A DNA stretch of 42,535 bases. It comes from an uncultured Bacteroidales bacterium. Lineage in GTDB: Bacteria > Bacteroidota > Bacteroidia > Bacteroidales > UBA932. Of the stretch, positions 24,300 through 31,791 are shown one piece after another (position 1 is the first letter of the stretch; the number at the start of each line of letters is the position of its first letter). The position numbers and the translations under genes are program-made. The DNA is taken from contig CABUIX010000014.1 in assembly GCA_902491795.1 (NCBI GenBank), positions 1 through 42,535 on the forward strand, given 5' to 3'. The notes beneath the pieces were generated by a model, which searched no databases, was not told the origin of the DNA, and saw only the letters and a program-made list of their open reading frames with translations.

Positions 24300-24860
24300 T
24301 TACCATGCTATAAACTTGAACTCCTCGGCATAGTATCCCATTTGCTTATATGCCAAGTCATAAATTCTCTTCCCGGCAGAATTGTGATGTGTTGATATTG
24401 CATTGAGCAGCCAGAGTTCAAACACGAAACTATTTATGAATTCGACGTCTACAGCATATCCGGTTACCATCCTGGCCCCGGACTCTTTCTTGAATTCCTT
24501 CAGCTCTTCCTCTTTCATTGCAAGTGTGCTGCAACTTCCGAAGTGCACATTCTTACCTGTGAAAATATTTCTATGCTCCCGAGCGAAATCTATTATATTG
24601 AGCTTTGATTTATCAGCAAAGGCTATGTTCGCATTTTCACCATGAAAGCATAGATATACCAAGTCATGTGCCTTATATGATTCGTAAGAAAGGTGTTCGA
24701 TGTAGAAATTGAAATCCTGTTCTGTCGCCACTGCCCTGTGAATAAATGGTATGCCAGCCGAGTTCTCAAGGAATTCGAGCAAAGATAAAGCCGAAGGCTT
24801 GAATTTAAGGTCGTGGACTGTTTGATTCCACTCTGTTTCAAGACAGAAAATTTTTCCCAT
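24300..24860 (-). CDS. Small caspase/CHAT-like putative peptidase
   Basis: A 186-residue protein whose central part follows the caspase-fold plan: strand DLVYLCFHGE ending in His73-Gly74, then GKNVHFGSCSTL with Cys110 at the end of the next strand, then GARMVTGYAVDVEFINSFVFELWLL. This His/Cys arrangement is that of CHAT and related clan CD peptidases and of small single-domain relatives annotated as DUF6642-like. No sensor or repeat domain is attached, so activation must come from a partner. I chose ATG 24860, with product MGKIFCLETEW; an upstream in-frame ATG at 24917 adds 19 unconvincing residues. Catalytic activity is inferred from motifs only. Confidence 0.6.
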   Translation of the reverse strand: MGKIFCLETEWNQTVHDLKFKPSALSLLEFLENSAGIPFIHRAVATEQDFNFYIEHLSYESYKAHDLVYLCFHGENANIAFADKSKLNIIDFAREHRNIFTGKNVHFGSCSTLAMKEEELKEFKKESGARMVTGYAVDVEFINSFVFELWLLNAISTHHNSAGKRIYDLAYKQMGYYAEEFKFIAW

Positions 24861-24954
24861 ACTTATATTAAGTGTGTAACGTTGATTTTTTGTACTTGTT
24901 GCCAAGGCCAAGAGCAAATGCCATCTGATCTTTAATAATTAGCTCGTCTTTCTG

Positions 24955-25226
24955 TTAGCCAGCGATTGCAGAACGGACCTCCTGCAGCTCATTTCCGCTA
25001 ACACCGAACAGCTCCTTGATGACCTTGTCGTCGATGGTTTGCTGCTTCATGATTAATGGATATTGTGTATTGGCATAGAAATCAAATACTTACTCTTGAA
25101 GCTGCTCATATTCTGCGTCGCCAGAATGATTGACAATCCTTTGTTTCGGCCGACAGCAATCAGGTTACTAAGTGGTTTCTTGCTTTCAATAATCAAAGTT
25201 AGCAAGAAAAACGTTCCACTACCATG
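24955..25226 (-). pseudogene. Decayed C-terminal fragment of a P-loop ATPase
   Basis: Two minus-strand segments in different frames read as adjoining pieces of one protein. The first (25226-25053) contains LSNLIAVGRNKGLSIILATQ followed by NMSSFKSK, the pattern after Walker B in HerA/FtsK-type ATPases where a mobile RxxG/ILATQ strand is conserved. The second (25050-24955) reads MKQQTIDDKVIKELFGVSG then NELQEVRSAIAG. Both are preceded and followed by stops, no N-terminal P-loop remains, and host-like codon use in the second piece argues for former coding. The exact family (HerA, Ter-linked or phosphorothioation-linked ATPase) is not resolved. The second piece could also be read as a 31-residue small ORF. 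Confidence 0.45.
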
Positions 25227-25501
25227 CTAGATTGAGAATCTTTCTGCCGTTATGCACACCAATATCGAAGACTATCAGTGGAGTGATAAGACTTTAAAGA
25301 TAACATACAGCAGGCGAATAATACATAACCTGGGAGAATGAGTTATGAGGAGACGAAAGATCACACAGGAGCAGATATGCAGACGGTAACAGATCCTCAA
25401 CGGTATCGTGTCACAAGAGCAGTCCTCAAAGGCTGCCCGGAAGATGCTCTCCGTTGACGGATTCAGGAAGAGCAAACTGCATGTGTGGGGCCGAAGTGCT
25501 A
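25227..25501. other. Decayed sequence with small plus-strand ORFs
   Basis: Two consecutive plus-strand fragments look formerly coding: 25252-25341 (29 codons, starting MHTNIEDYQWSDKTLK) and from 25345 a frame beginning MRRRKITQEQICRR that hits a TAA and then continues QILNGIVSQEQSSKAARKM, resembling the helix-turn-helix start of a transposase or regulator. I do not assign them to a family. Confidence 0.3.
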
Positions 25502-25933
25502 CTACTGCTTTATCGCGGTGAAGTATCCGGTACTTCTGAACGGGTAGAGCACGCCGTTGGATGCGAGTTCTCCTGTCATGTTGACTGTGAATGTCAAGAC
25601 GTTGCCGGACAATGTCCCCGGGCTGTAGCTGATCGTCAGATGCCCTGCGGAGTCATAGGATGATTCTCCTTCGAAATACACGTTTGATCCGACCACCTCG
25701 CCTTCGGTGGAGAGAAATCCGCTGACCTTCACTCTGTTTGCAGACAGCTTGGTGATGAAAAGAGTTCCATTGTCGTTGATAGTTCCCGAGTCGTATCCCC
25801 AAACGACGTTTTCAATGACGCTTGCGGAGTAGATGCCAACAAAGGCATCGGCTGAATCTGGAGACATCTTACTACAGGAGGCTACGAGCAATATTGCCTG
25901 GATGATTGAAAGTGCTGTCAGAATCTGTCGCAT
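25502..25933 (-). CDS. Small lipoprotein of unknown function
   Basis: A 143-residue lipoprotein: signal peptide MRQILTALSIIQAILLVASC with lipobox LVASC, then an all-beta domain (FVGIYSASVIENVVWGYDSG, LFITKLSANRVKVSGFLS, HLTISYSPGTLSGN, STGYFTAIKQ) that looks lipocalin-like. I chose ATG 25933 because the signal peptide starts there; the frame extends upstream without further signal features. GC content is closer to the host than to the neighbouring island genes. No partner is evident. Confidence 0.7.
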   Translation of the reverse strand: MRQILTALSIIQAILLVASCSKMSPDSADAFVGIYSASVIENVVWGYDSGTINDNGTLFITKLSANRVKVSGFLSTEGEVVGSNVYFEGESSYDSAGHLTISYSPGTLSGNVLTFTVNMTGELASNGVLYPFRSTGYFTAIKQ

Positions 25934-26458
25934 GAAATGGTGATTTTTCTTGGTTGGCTGATACAAAGTTAGTGAAATAACGATACGCCATATTTTAATG
26001 GTAAGAATCTTTCCGTTAAAATCTTTCTTCACCGGTTAAGTTTGCGTTTGTTGCGGCTGTGGATCTACAGAACAAGGACAGCCTGGACACCCTCTACAAG
26101 ATAAGGATCCGGGAGGGACGGTGCGCTGCATCACAGTCCAGCAGGATGCTTATCGTGGCAGTGCCGTGAAGATCTTCACTCGGCACTATATTTCAGTGGA
26201 GAGAAACCTCGAATTGATGTCACGCAGGGACCTGCGTGTCCTGGTGGAGGATCCCCGGAGTTGGGAGGGTCGCATTGAACGCGAATTCTGCGCAGGACAT
26301 CAGCCTCCTAAGGTTCATCAACCCACCATTCTCGATCGAATACATCTATATATTCACTCCTTCCGAAGGCTGGCTGTACCTGAGTTGTCACGAGTAGGCA
26401 TAAATTTTATGTTTGATATTAGATTTTTTAAATTTGAACAAAATTAAATATAAGGACA
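25934..26458. other. Degraded region between the lipoprotein and the nuclease gene
   Basis: This 525-base stretch contains fragments that read as protein in changing plus frames: FAFVAAVDLQNKDSLDTLYK near 26050-26105 and FINPPFSIEYIYIFTPSEGW ending at a TAG at 26393-26395. They are interrupted by stops and frame changes, which suggests a pseudogene, but I cannot name the ancestor. The last 60 bases are very AT-rich and hold the promoter of the next gene. Confidence 0.4.
26405..26436 (+). promoter_or_regulatory. Promoter of the PD-(D/E)XK gene (TTTT-N20-TAAATTTG)
   Basis: TAAATTTG at 26429-26436 is an exact -7 element. The -33 position (26405-26408) reads TTTT instead of TTTG at the right spacing of 20. 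The start codon follows 22 bases after the -7 element. Confidence 0.5.
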
Positions 26459-27024
26459 ATGACAATCGAATTACCTAAATTAATGCGTGATGATTCTACG
26501 GCAGACGGACCTGGCGAGGCGGTAATGGATTATGTTATTTCATGGTGTGTAAGATGGGCGCAGAAGGATTTGTCATGTGTAAAACCGATACTTCACAGTC
26601 AGTGCAAGAAGTTGCTATGTAAACTTCTAGATATTGCTGATGATGTAAATGCCATATTTCATGAGGTTCGCGTTTGGAAGCAATGTGAGCAGATAGATTT
26701 ATGGATTGAGGTTAGTTTAGTCTATAACGGTAACCATGAAAGTCATGCGATTCTAGTTGAAGACAAATATTATTCTAATATTCATGGTAATCAGCTTGAG
26801 AAATACAAAAATAAATTCGATGAATATTATAACGTTAACCAACTAGGCTATCATCGTCACTATGTAGTCGTTACTTGTGTTGAGCGCGAGGATCCTAATT
26901 CAATAATTTTTATGGATGCGTTGGAAAATACGGGTATAGAATTATGGATTATTATGAATTCCGAGGAGATTGTGTAGAGGAAACAGAGAGCGATATTTAT
27001 AATGAATTTTGGCTTAATTGGTAG
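26459..27024 (+). pseudogene. PD-(D/E)XK nuclease family gene with a C-terminal frameshift
   Basis: The first frame gives 172 residues ending at a TAG at 26975-26977. It contains a PD-(D/E)XK core: Asp80 in IDLWIEVS, Glu101-Asp102-Lys103 in ILVEDKYYS, and Gln112 in the following helix, as in the PDDEXK_4 group. From 26944 the next frame reads MDYYEFRGDCVEETE then SDIYNEFWLNW and stops at 27024, matching the conserved NEFW-type ends of this family. One missing base near 26941-26943 would restore a 188-residue protein. The catalytic core precedes the break, so a truncated product may keep activity; a sequencing or assembly error is also possible. The strong terminator at 27050 follows the restored stop. 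Confidence 0.65.
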
Positions 27025-27049
27025 AATTTTGTAGTCAAAAGAAAAAAGC

Positions 27050-27082
27050 GAGGTCGTACAGCAGAATGTACGACCTCTTTTT
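27050..27082. terminator. Bidirectional intrinsic terminator
   Basis: GAGGTCGTACA (27050-27060) pairs perfectly over 11 bases with TGTACGACCTC (27067-27077) around a 6-base loop. It is followed by five T on the plus strand, and the A-run at 27042-27047 gives a T-run on the minus strand. It serves both the nuclease gene from the left and the Abi gene from the right. Confidence 0.88.
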
Positions 27083-27162
27083 ATTCTCTTTATAGTGTTG
27101 GTAATGAGCATTAAGTCAGTACCGGCACTTTATGTGTACAAAGGTATAAATTTATTTTTACT

Positions 27163-28053
27163 TCACAAAGTATTTTTTAGTCCTGCAATGTTCTGCAGAA
27201 TTTGTGCTACTTGAGGGTATTTGGAGTATTCGGAAATGATATCATTGATCTCCTTTTTCCATTCATTGTACCTGTTAGCTGAAACTTGTCTCAGCATATA
27301 CAGGACGACATGTAAGGCTCCGTTGAGATTCTGATTCTGGCCTATGCCTTTAAACATGGCAGGTCCTTTTCTGATGGATTTCTCGGGAGTAAAATCATAC
27401 AGAACGTTGCTATGAGCGCAGGAATTGCGGATGTCCTTGACGAGCCACATGTAATTAATGAAAGTTCCTATATATCTTATGTTAAATTCTGCCGCAATTT
27501 TCTGCTTGATGTCTTCATCCTTTATTGAATTAAATAGGTGCAGGACCTCGCCTAATGTCATAAATTCCATTGTCTTCCATGCCGGTGCAAATATATCGTT
27601 GATGTGATGGCGATGATGCATGGCTATTACCGGGTAATGGGCAGACAGATCATTGTATACTTTGTCTTTGAATTCTCTTGCTTGCTTCGATGACACGACA
27701 GATGGATCAGCGAACCAAGTCGGCTTGCTCTTGTTGGCGTTCGACACCAAGTAGATTACTTTGGTTCTGAAAGCAATTTCTATTCTGCTGATGGCCTTGA
27801 GAAGAACGCTTCTTAGTTTGAAATCAAAATAATATAATTTCACGGCATCGTCAAAGTTGGCAGATGCCTTGAATTTGTGGTCTCTGTTGTTTTTTTCTGG
27901 ATATGATAGTTCAAATGGGAACCAATAGAACCCAAGCCTGAAATAACCGACATCAAATAGAACTTCCTTTGCTTTTTCGACATCGTTTATTGTCATACCC
28001 CTACTCCGCAGCAGATCGATCTGTTCATCTATTGTGATAGCGACTCTTCCCAT
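27163..28053 (-). CDS. Abi family protein (Abi_2, HEPN-like)
   Basis: A 296-residue protein of the AbiD/AbiF (Abi_2) abortive-infection family. The N-terminal IDEQIDLLRSRGMTIND and FDVGYFRLGFYWFPFE segments are typical. The C-terminal part carries RNSCAH (Arg209-Asn210 to His214), the R-N-x3-H motif of HEPN ribonucleases, followed by NVLYDF. Such proteins are thought to cleave RNA on phage infection and halt the cell; this is family knowledge, not shown here. A -7 element TAACTTTG lies at 28076-28083 upstream of ATG 28053, with no good -33 match. Transcription ends at the shared hairpin at 27050-27082. Confidence 0.85.
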   Translation of the reverse strand: MGRVAITIDEQIDLLRSRGMTINDVEKAKEVLFDVGYFRLGFYWFPFELSYPEKNNRDHKFKASANFDDAVKLYYFDFKLRSVLLKAISRIEIAFRTKVIYLVSNANKSKPTWFADPSVVSSKQAREFKDKVYNDLSAHYPVIAMHHRHHINDIFAPAWKTMEFMTLGEVLHLFNSIKDEDIKQKIAAEFNIRYIGTFINYMWLVKDIRNSCAHSNVLYDFTPEKSIRKGPAMFKGIGQNQNLNGALHVVLYMLRQVSANRYNEWKKEINDIISEYSKYPQVAQILQNIAGLKNTL

Positions 28054-28275
28054 TTCACTAAAAAGCTTATTTGGCCAAAGTTAGCATATTTACATGAACG
28101 GAAGTGTTCTTTATTGCTGGATATCACTAACCTGTTAGGGATGAATGAACAAATTTTCCCGAATTCGGGATGGCATATGTTTGCTTGTGCCCATGACAGG
28201 TCTCCTTTAATGGACCTGCATTCCTGTGAAGCCGCAGCCCTGGAGGTGAAGCGATGGACAGCCACCACGCACCTG

Positions 28276-29109
28276 TCATTCGGCCTTGAAGACCAGGGGA
28301 ATTGCAAAAGTTATTTCCATGGGATGTCCGTTCTCGTAATATGGATCCTGCTGCGGCATCGCCGCAAGGGTCTTCAGAGCTGAATCCGCAAGCAGGGCAT
28401 TGTCAGAAAATCCGGGAGCATCCATTGTCTTGAGGTCCCGCAGGCGTCCGAGGCTGTCCAGAAGGCCGCAGACATACACTTTGCCTTCAATCTTCTTCTT
28501 GCGGGCCTCTTCGGGATACTTGATATTTTCTGAAATCCATCTCATCATGTCATTGTGTGTTCCGTACCGGAACAGGGAACTTACCATCACATAGTTCTGC
28601 CCTTCCTTGTAGGGAATCTGCCTTTTGCTGGACGTGTCAAATCTGCTGTATATCGTCTCATATGCCTTTTCATATGGCATTATGCGAACATTCAGGCTCA
28701 TGGGCGTGCTTATCCTGACGCCTTCAGAGACCGCCGGATTCCATGCCGGCGCATCTTCGAGCAGTGAAATCAGGTATTTCTGCACATTCGAATAACCTGA
28801 GGTGTCCGTGCTGTCGGTATGCTTGATGCGTATGCCGCTCATGTCGCCGCTTTCGTCAATCGTGAACGAAAGGTCGAAATCCGACTGGCGCTCTCCCGAG
28901 GCATCGTAGAAGTCTTCTTCTGAAAATGGATGCTCGAGAATCTTGTCCGACAGCCACTTGCCGAAAGTGCTGCCGGATGAAAATGTTACGCAAGTGTCTC
29001 GCAGAATTTCCGCAGATGCTTCCGGCTGCGATTTGCCGCGGACCTGCCCGCAGGCTATCAGTGAACTGGCGGCTGCGATTGCCAGGATTGATTTTGTCGC
29101 TTTTCTCAT
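28276..29109 (-). CDS. Lipoprotein with a TonB C-terminal domain
   Basis: A 277-residue lipoprotein: lipobox SLIAC (Cys20), then two related halves. The C-terminal half (NIKYPEEARKKKIEGKVYV to EITFAIPLVFKAE) is a TonB_C domain; the first half (DFDLSFTIDESGDMSGIRIK to TPMSLNVRI) looks like a diverged copy. Because it is lipidated rather than membrane-spanning, it cannot transduce proton-motive force as classical TonB does; it may be a periplasmic sensor or stabiliser. Its start overlaps the stop of the membrane-bound HTH gene by four bases, so the two are functionally linked. Confidence 0.78.
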   Translation of the reverse strand: MRKATKSILAIAAASSLIACGQVRGKSQPEASAEILRDTCVTFSSGSTFGKWLSDKILEHPFSEEDFYDASGERQSDFDLSFTIDESGDMSGIRIKHTDSTDTSGYSNVQKYLISLLEDAPAWNPAVSEGVRISTPMSLNVRIMPYEKAYETIYSRFDTSSKRQIPYKEGQNYVMVSSLFRYGTHNDMMRWISENIKYPEEARKKKIEGKVYVCGLLDSLGRLRDLKTMDAPGFSDNALLADSALKTLAAMPQQDPYYENGHPMEITFAIPLVFKAE

Positions 29110-29639
29110 ATCTTTGTGTTTTTGGATTTGATCCTGGATTTTATTGCCCTGACACTTGCGGCGGAGGTCCCAAGCAACAGAGCGATGCGGTTCGAGTCGT
29201 AGCCTTCTTTCGTCAGGACTGACACCAGTTTTTCCGTGGGGCTGAGGGCATCGTTTCTCGCGATGTCGGGATAATCCGCCGCGAACTGCTCGTCGTTTAC
29301 GATGACGGCATGTTTGTCGTGCTGCTGTTTGCGGATGGAGTCGATGGCGTTCTGGAATTCTTCGTAGAGTTCAATCGACAACTTGATGCTCTTTCCGGAC
29401 AGGGCGCTGACTTTCCTTGTGAATCCCGGGAGAGTTTCGGCGTGTCCCATTAGCAGGGAACCTGTAAGTCTGTCCCTCCTGCGGTTTCGCCTGACGCGGA
29501 TGAAGATGAATATGCCTGCGGCCAGGATGAGTATGACCATGGCCAGAAATGCGAAAGTCAGGATCTCGTTCTGGCTCTCGACCTTCTCGAGGCGTATCAC
29601 CGTTTCCTCAAGGCGTCTTACATAAAGGCTGTCTTCCAT
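29106..29639 (-). CDS. Membrane-anchored HTH regulator
   Basis: A 177-residue protein with a short N-terminal coiled coil (YVRRLEETVIRLEKVESQ), one membrane helix (ILTFAFLAMVILILAAGIFI, about residues 26-45), a basic stop-transfer (RVRRNRRRDR), and a C-terminal helix-turn-helix resembling LuxR/sigma-70 region 4 (LSPTEKLVSVLTKEGYDSNRIALLL then TSAASVRAIKSRIK). It looks like the C-terminal half of the TPR-TM-HTH regulators of Bacteroidota without the sensor. The overlapping lipoprotein with TonB-like domains may supply periplasmic sensing (inference). A consensus promoter lies just upstream. Confidence 0.72.
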   Translation of the reverse strand: MEDSLYVRRLEETVIRLEKVESQNEILTFAFLAMVILILAAGIFIFIRVRRNRRRDRLTGSLLMGHAETLPGFTRKVSALSGKSIKLSIELYEEFQNAIDSIRKQQHDKHAVIVNDEQFAADYPDIARNDALSPTEKLVSVLTKEGYDSNRIALLLGTSAASVRAIKSRIKSKNTKI

Positions 29640-29661
29640 TCAGTCTGAATTGTTTTTGAAG

Positions 29662-29693
29662 CAAATATATTGGAATGCTCCGATGAATTCAAG
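29662..29693 (-). promoter_or_regulatory. Promoter of the HTH/TonB-lipoprotein operon (CTTG-N20-TATATTTG)
   Basis: On the minus strand CTTG (29690-29693) and TATATTTG (29662-29669), spaced by 20 bases, match the Bacteroidota consensus. The start codon is 22 bases downstream. Confidence 0.7.
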
Positions 29694-29917
29694 AGCCGGT
29701 TGCCCTGTTGCGCCTGTTGCGGGGGTAAGCGGTTGTATTGCAATGTGTTGCACGGACTGCGCTGCATGGTGTCAAGGTTATCTTGCAGGCGCCTTAAGAC
29801 TGTTCATGGCATCCCGTAATGGCAATAAAAGGAAACTTTGCACATTTTTCGCGCTCTATTGTTGGCGTCTGCCAATGAAAAAAAAGCGACTTTTGCGAAA
29901 CTCGAATCTTATTGGAA

Positions 29918-31783
29918 ATGGACAAGAAAGAAAAGACTCATGGAGCAAATGCTTCTGCGCCGAATCCATATGTGGGTTTCCTGATAGGGATAATGATTGT
30001 GGTGCTTCTCAACGGCCTTCTGTTCCCGAATATAGGCAAGAACCGTATTGTCCCGACGGATTACGGCACTTTTGTGGAGAAGGTGGAAAGCGGTAAGGTA
30101 AAAGATGTCGTCATAGAGAGCAACCAGATCTACTTCACGGTGGACGAGGACGGCAAGACGGTTGCGTACAAGACAGGCGAGGCAAATGACCCCGGGCTGG
30201 TGGACCGGCTTCTGGGTGCGCAGAGCCCGAACGAGAACAACAAAATCAATTTCAACCAGGTTGTGCCGCAGGAAAATTCGCCTATAATGAATTTTATTCT
30301 GCTGTGGGTGCTGCCCGGACTTGTTTTCTACATCATATGGCGTCAGGCGGGCAAATCAATAATGTCCAGGATGAAGCCGGGAGACAATTTCATGTCCATA
30401 GGCAGCAGCGGCGCGAAAATATACGCTGAGTCTGACGTCAAGACCACGTTTGCCGATGTGGCCGGCCAGGATGAGGCGAAGGAAACGCTTACCGAGATAG
30501 TTGATTTCCTCCATAATCCGGCGAAGTATACTGAGGTCGGCGCGGCCCTGCCCAAAGGTGCGTTGCTTGTAGGCCCTCCGGGGACGGGAAAGACCCTGAT
30601 TGCACGGGCGGTCGCCGGTGAGGCCAAGGTGCCGTTTTTCTCGATATCCGGTTCTGAGTTCGTCCAGATGTTTGTGGGAATGGGTGCTGCCAAGGTGAGG
30701 GACCTGTTCAAGCAGGCCAACGAAAAGGCCCCCTGCATCATTTTCATAGACGAGATTGACGCCATCGGCAAGCGTCGCGATTCCGGAATGGGGAATGATG
30801 AGAGAGAGCAGACACTGAACCAGCTGCTGACGGAGATGGACGGCTTCGACGGAAGGAAAGGTGTGGTTATCCTGGCTGCGACGAACCGCCCTGAGACTTT
30901 GGACAAGGCCTTGCTCCGTCCGGGGCGCTTTGACCGCAGGGTGCAGATGGAGCTCCCGGATCTTGAGGGACGAAAGGCAATTCTTGCCGTACATCTAAAG
31001 AAGGTAAGGCACGAGGACATAGATCTTGACATCGTTGCACGCGCGACCGCCGGTTCATCGGGAGCGGAGCTTGCGAATATCGTGAACGAGGCAGCCCTGC
31101 GTGCCGTCCGGATGGGACGCAAGTCGGTCACTACTTCTGATTTGGAAGAATGTGTCGAAACTGTCATTGCGGGTGCACAGAAAAAGAATGCCGTGCTGTC
31201 CGATTCGGAAAAAAAGCTTGTGGCATATCATGAAATCGGCCATGCCCTGGTTGCGGCCATGCAGACTCATTCGGCTCCTGTGCACAAGATAACCATTATA
31301 CCGCGGACTTCCGGAGCATTGGGGTACACGATGCAGGTGGACAGCGGGGAGCATTTCCTGCTTGACAAGAAAGAGTTGTTCAACCGCATTGTCACTCTCA
31401 CAGGCGGACGATCTGCGGAAGAGGTCGTGTTCGGGACCGTCACTACGGGAGCCTCGAATGATATAGAACAGGCCACCAAGCTTGCACGCGCAATGGTCAC
31501 CAGGTACGGCATGAGCGAAAAATATGACATGATGGGGCTCGAGACCGTGAATAATGTCTATCTGGGAGGGGACAGTTCGCTTGCCTGCTCGGCAGATACG
31601 GCTGCCGACATTGACAGGGAGGTGCTTAAAGTGATTAAGGAGGCCCATGAAAAGGCAAGAAGCATCATTTCCGGGAACATGGACATCATGCAGAAGGCCG
31701 CAACTTTCCTGCTCGAGAAGGAGACGATAACGGGAGACGAGTTCATGAAGATAGTCGGGGAAAGGGCCGGGGCAGAGGCATAG
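29918..31783 (+). CDS. ftsH: ATP-dependent zinc metalloprotease FtsH
   Basis: A 621-residue membrane protease that unfolds and degrades membrane and cytoplasmic proteins. Order: a membrane helix (VGFLIGIMIVVLLNGLLF), a small periplasmic domain, a second helix (FILLWVLPGLVFYIIW), an AAA+ module with Walker A GPPGTGKT (219-226), Walker B CIIFIDEIDAIG and a second-region-of-homology RPGRFDRRV, then the zinc site HEIGH (438-442; HEAGH in most). The periplasmic domain is short compared with many Bacteroidota FtsH proteins. The first ATG at 29918 is preferred to a TTG at 29912. It converges on the AraC gene with 8 bases between stops. Confidence 0.94.
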   Translation: MDKKEKTHGANASAPNPYVGFLIGIMIVVLLNGLLFPNIGKNRIVPTDYGTFVEKVESGKVKDVVIESNQIYFTVDEDGKTVAYKTGEANDPGLVDRLLGAQSPNENNKINFNQVVPQENSPIMNFILLWVLPGLVFYIIWRQAGKSIMSRMKPGDNFMSIGSSGAKIYAESDVKTTFADVAGQDEAKETLTEIVDFLHNPAKYTEVGAALPKGALLVGPPGTGKTLIARAVAGEAKVPFFSISGSEFVQMFVGMGAAKVRDLFKQANEKAPCIIFIDEIDAIGKRRDSGMGNDEREQTLNQLLTEMDGFDGRKGVVILAATNRPETLDKALLRPGRFDRRVQMELPDLEGRKAILAVHLKKVRHEDIDLDIVARATAGSSGAELANIVNEAALRAVRMGRKSVTTSDLEECVETVIAGAQKKNAVLSDSEKKLVAYHEIGHALVAAMQTHSAPVHKITIIPRTSGALGYTMQVDSGEHFLLDKKELFNRIVTLTGGRSAEEVVFGTVTTGASNDIEQATKLARAMVTRYGMSEKYDMMGLETVNNVYLGGDSSLACSADTAADIDREVLKVIKEAHEKARSIISGNMDIMQKAATFLLEKETITGDEFMKIVGERAGAEA

Positions 31784-31791
31784 TGGCCCGC

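Noticed and set aside
26121..26447. Plus-strand open frame of 108 codons before the PD-(D/E)XK gene
   Set aside because: Composition is not protein-like, it spans apparent decayed coding in other frames, and it runs through the promoter of the next gene.
20591..28275. Search for a duplicated tRNA-Ser 3' end (att site) marking the island's right edge
   Set aside because: No second copy of the T-arm/acceptor sequence was seen by eye between 20676 and 28275, so an att pair is not claimed.
28029..28307. Minus-strand open frame of 92 codons upstream of the Abi gene
   Set aside because: It overlaps the Abi start and the end of the TonB lipoprotein gene and has no domain; treated as noncoding.
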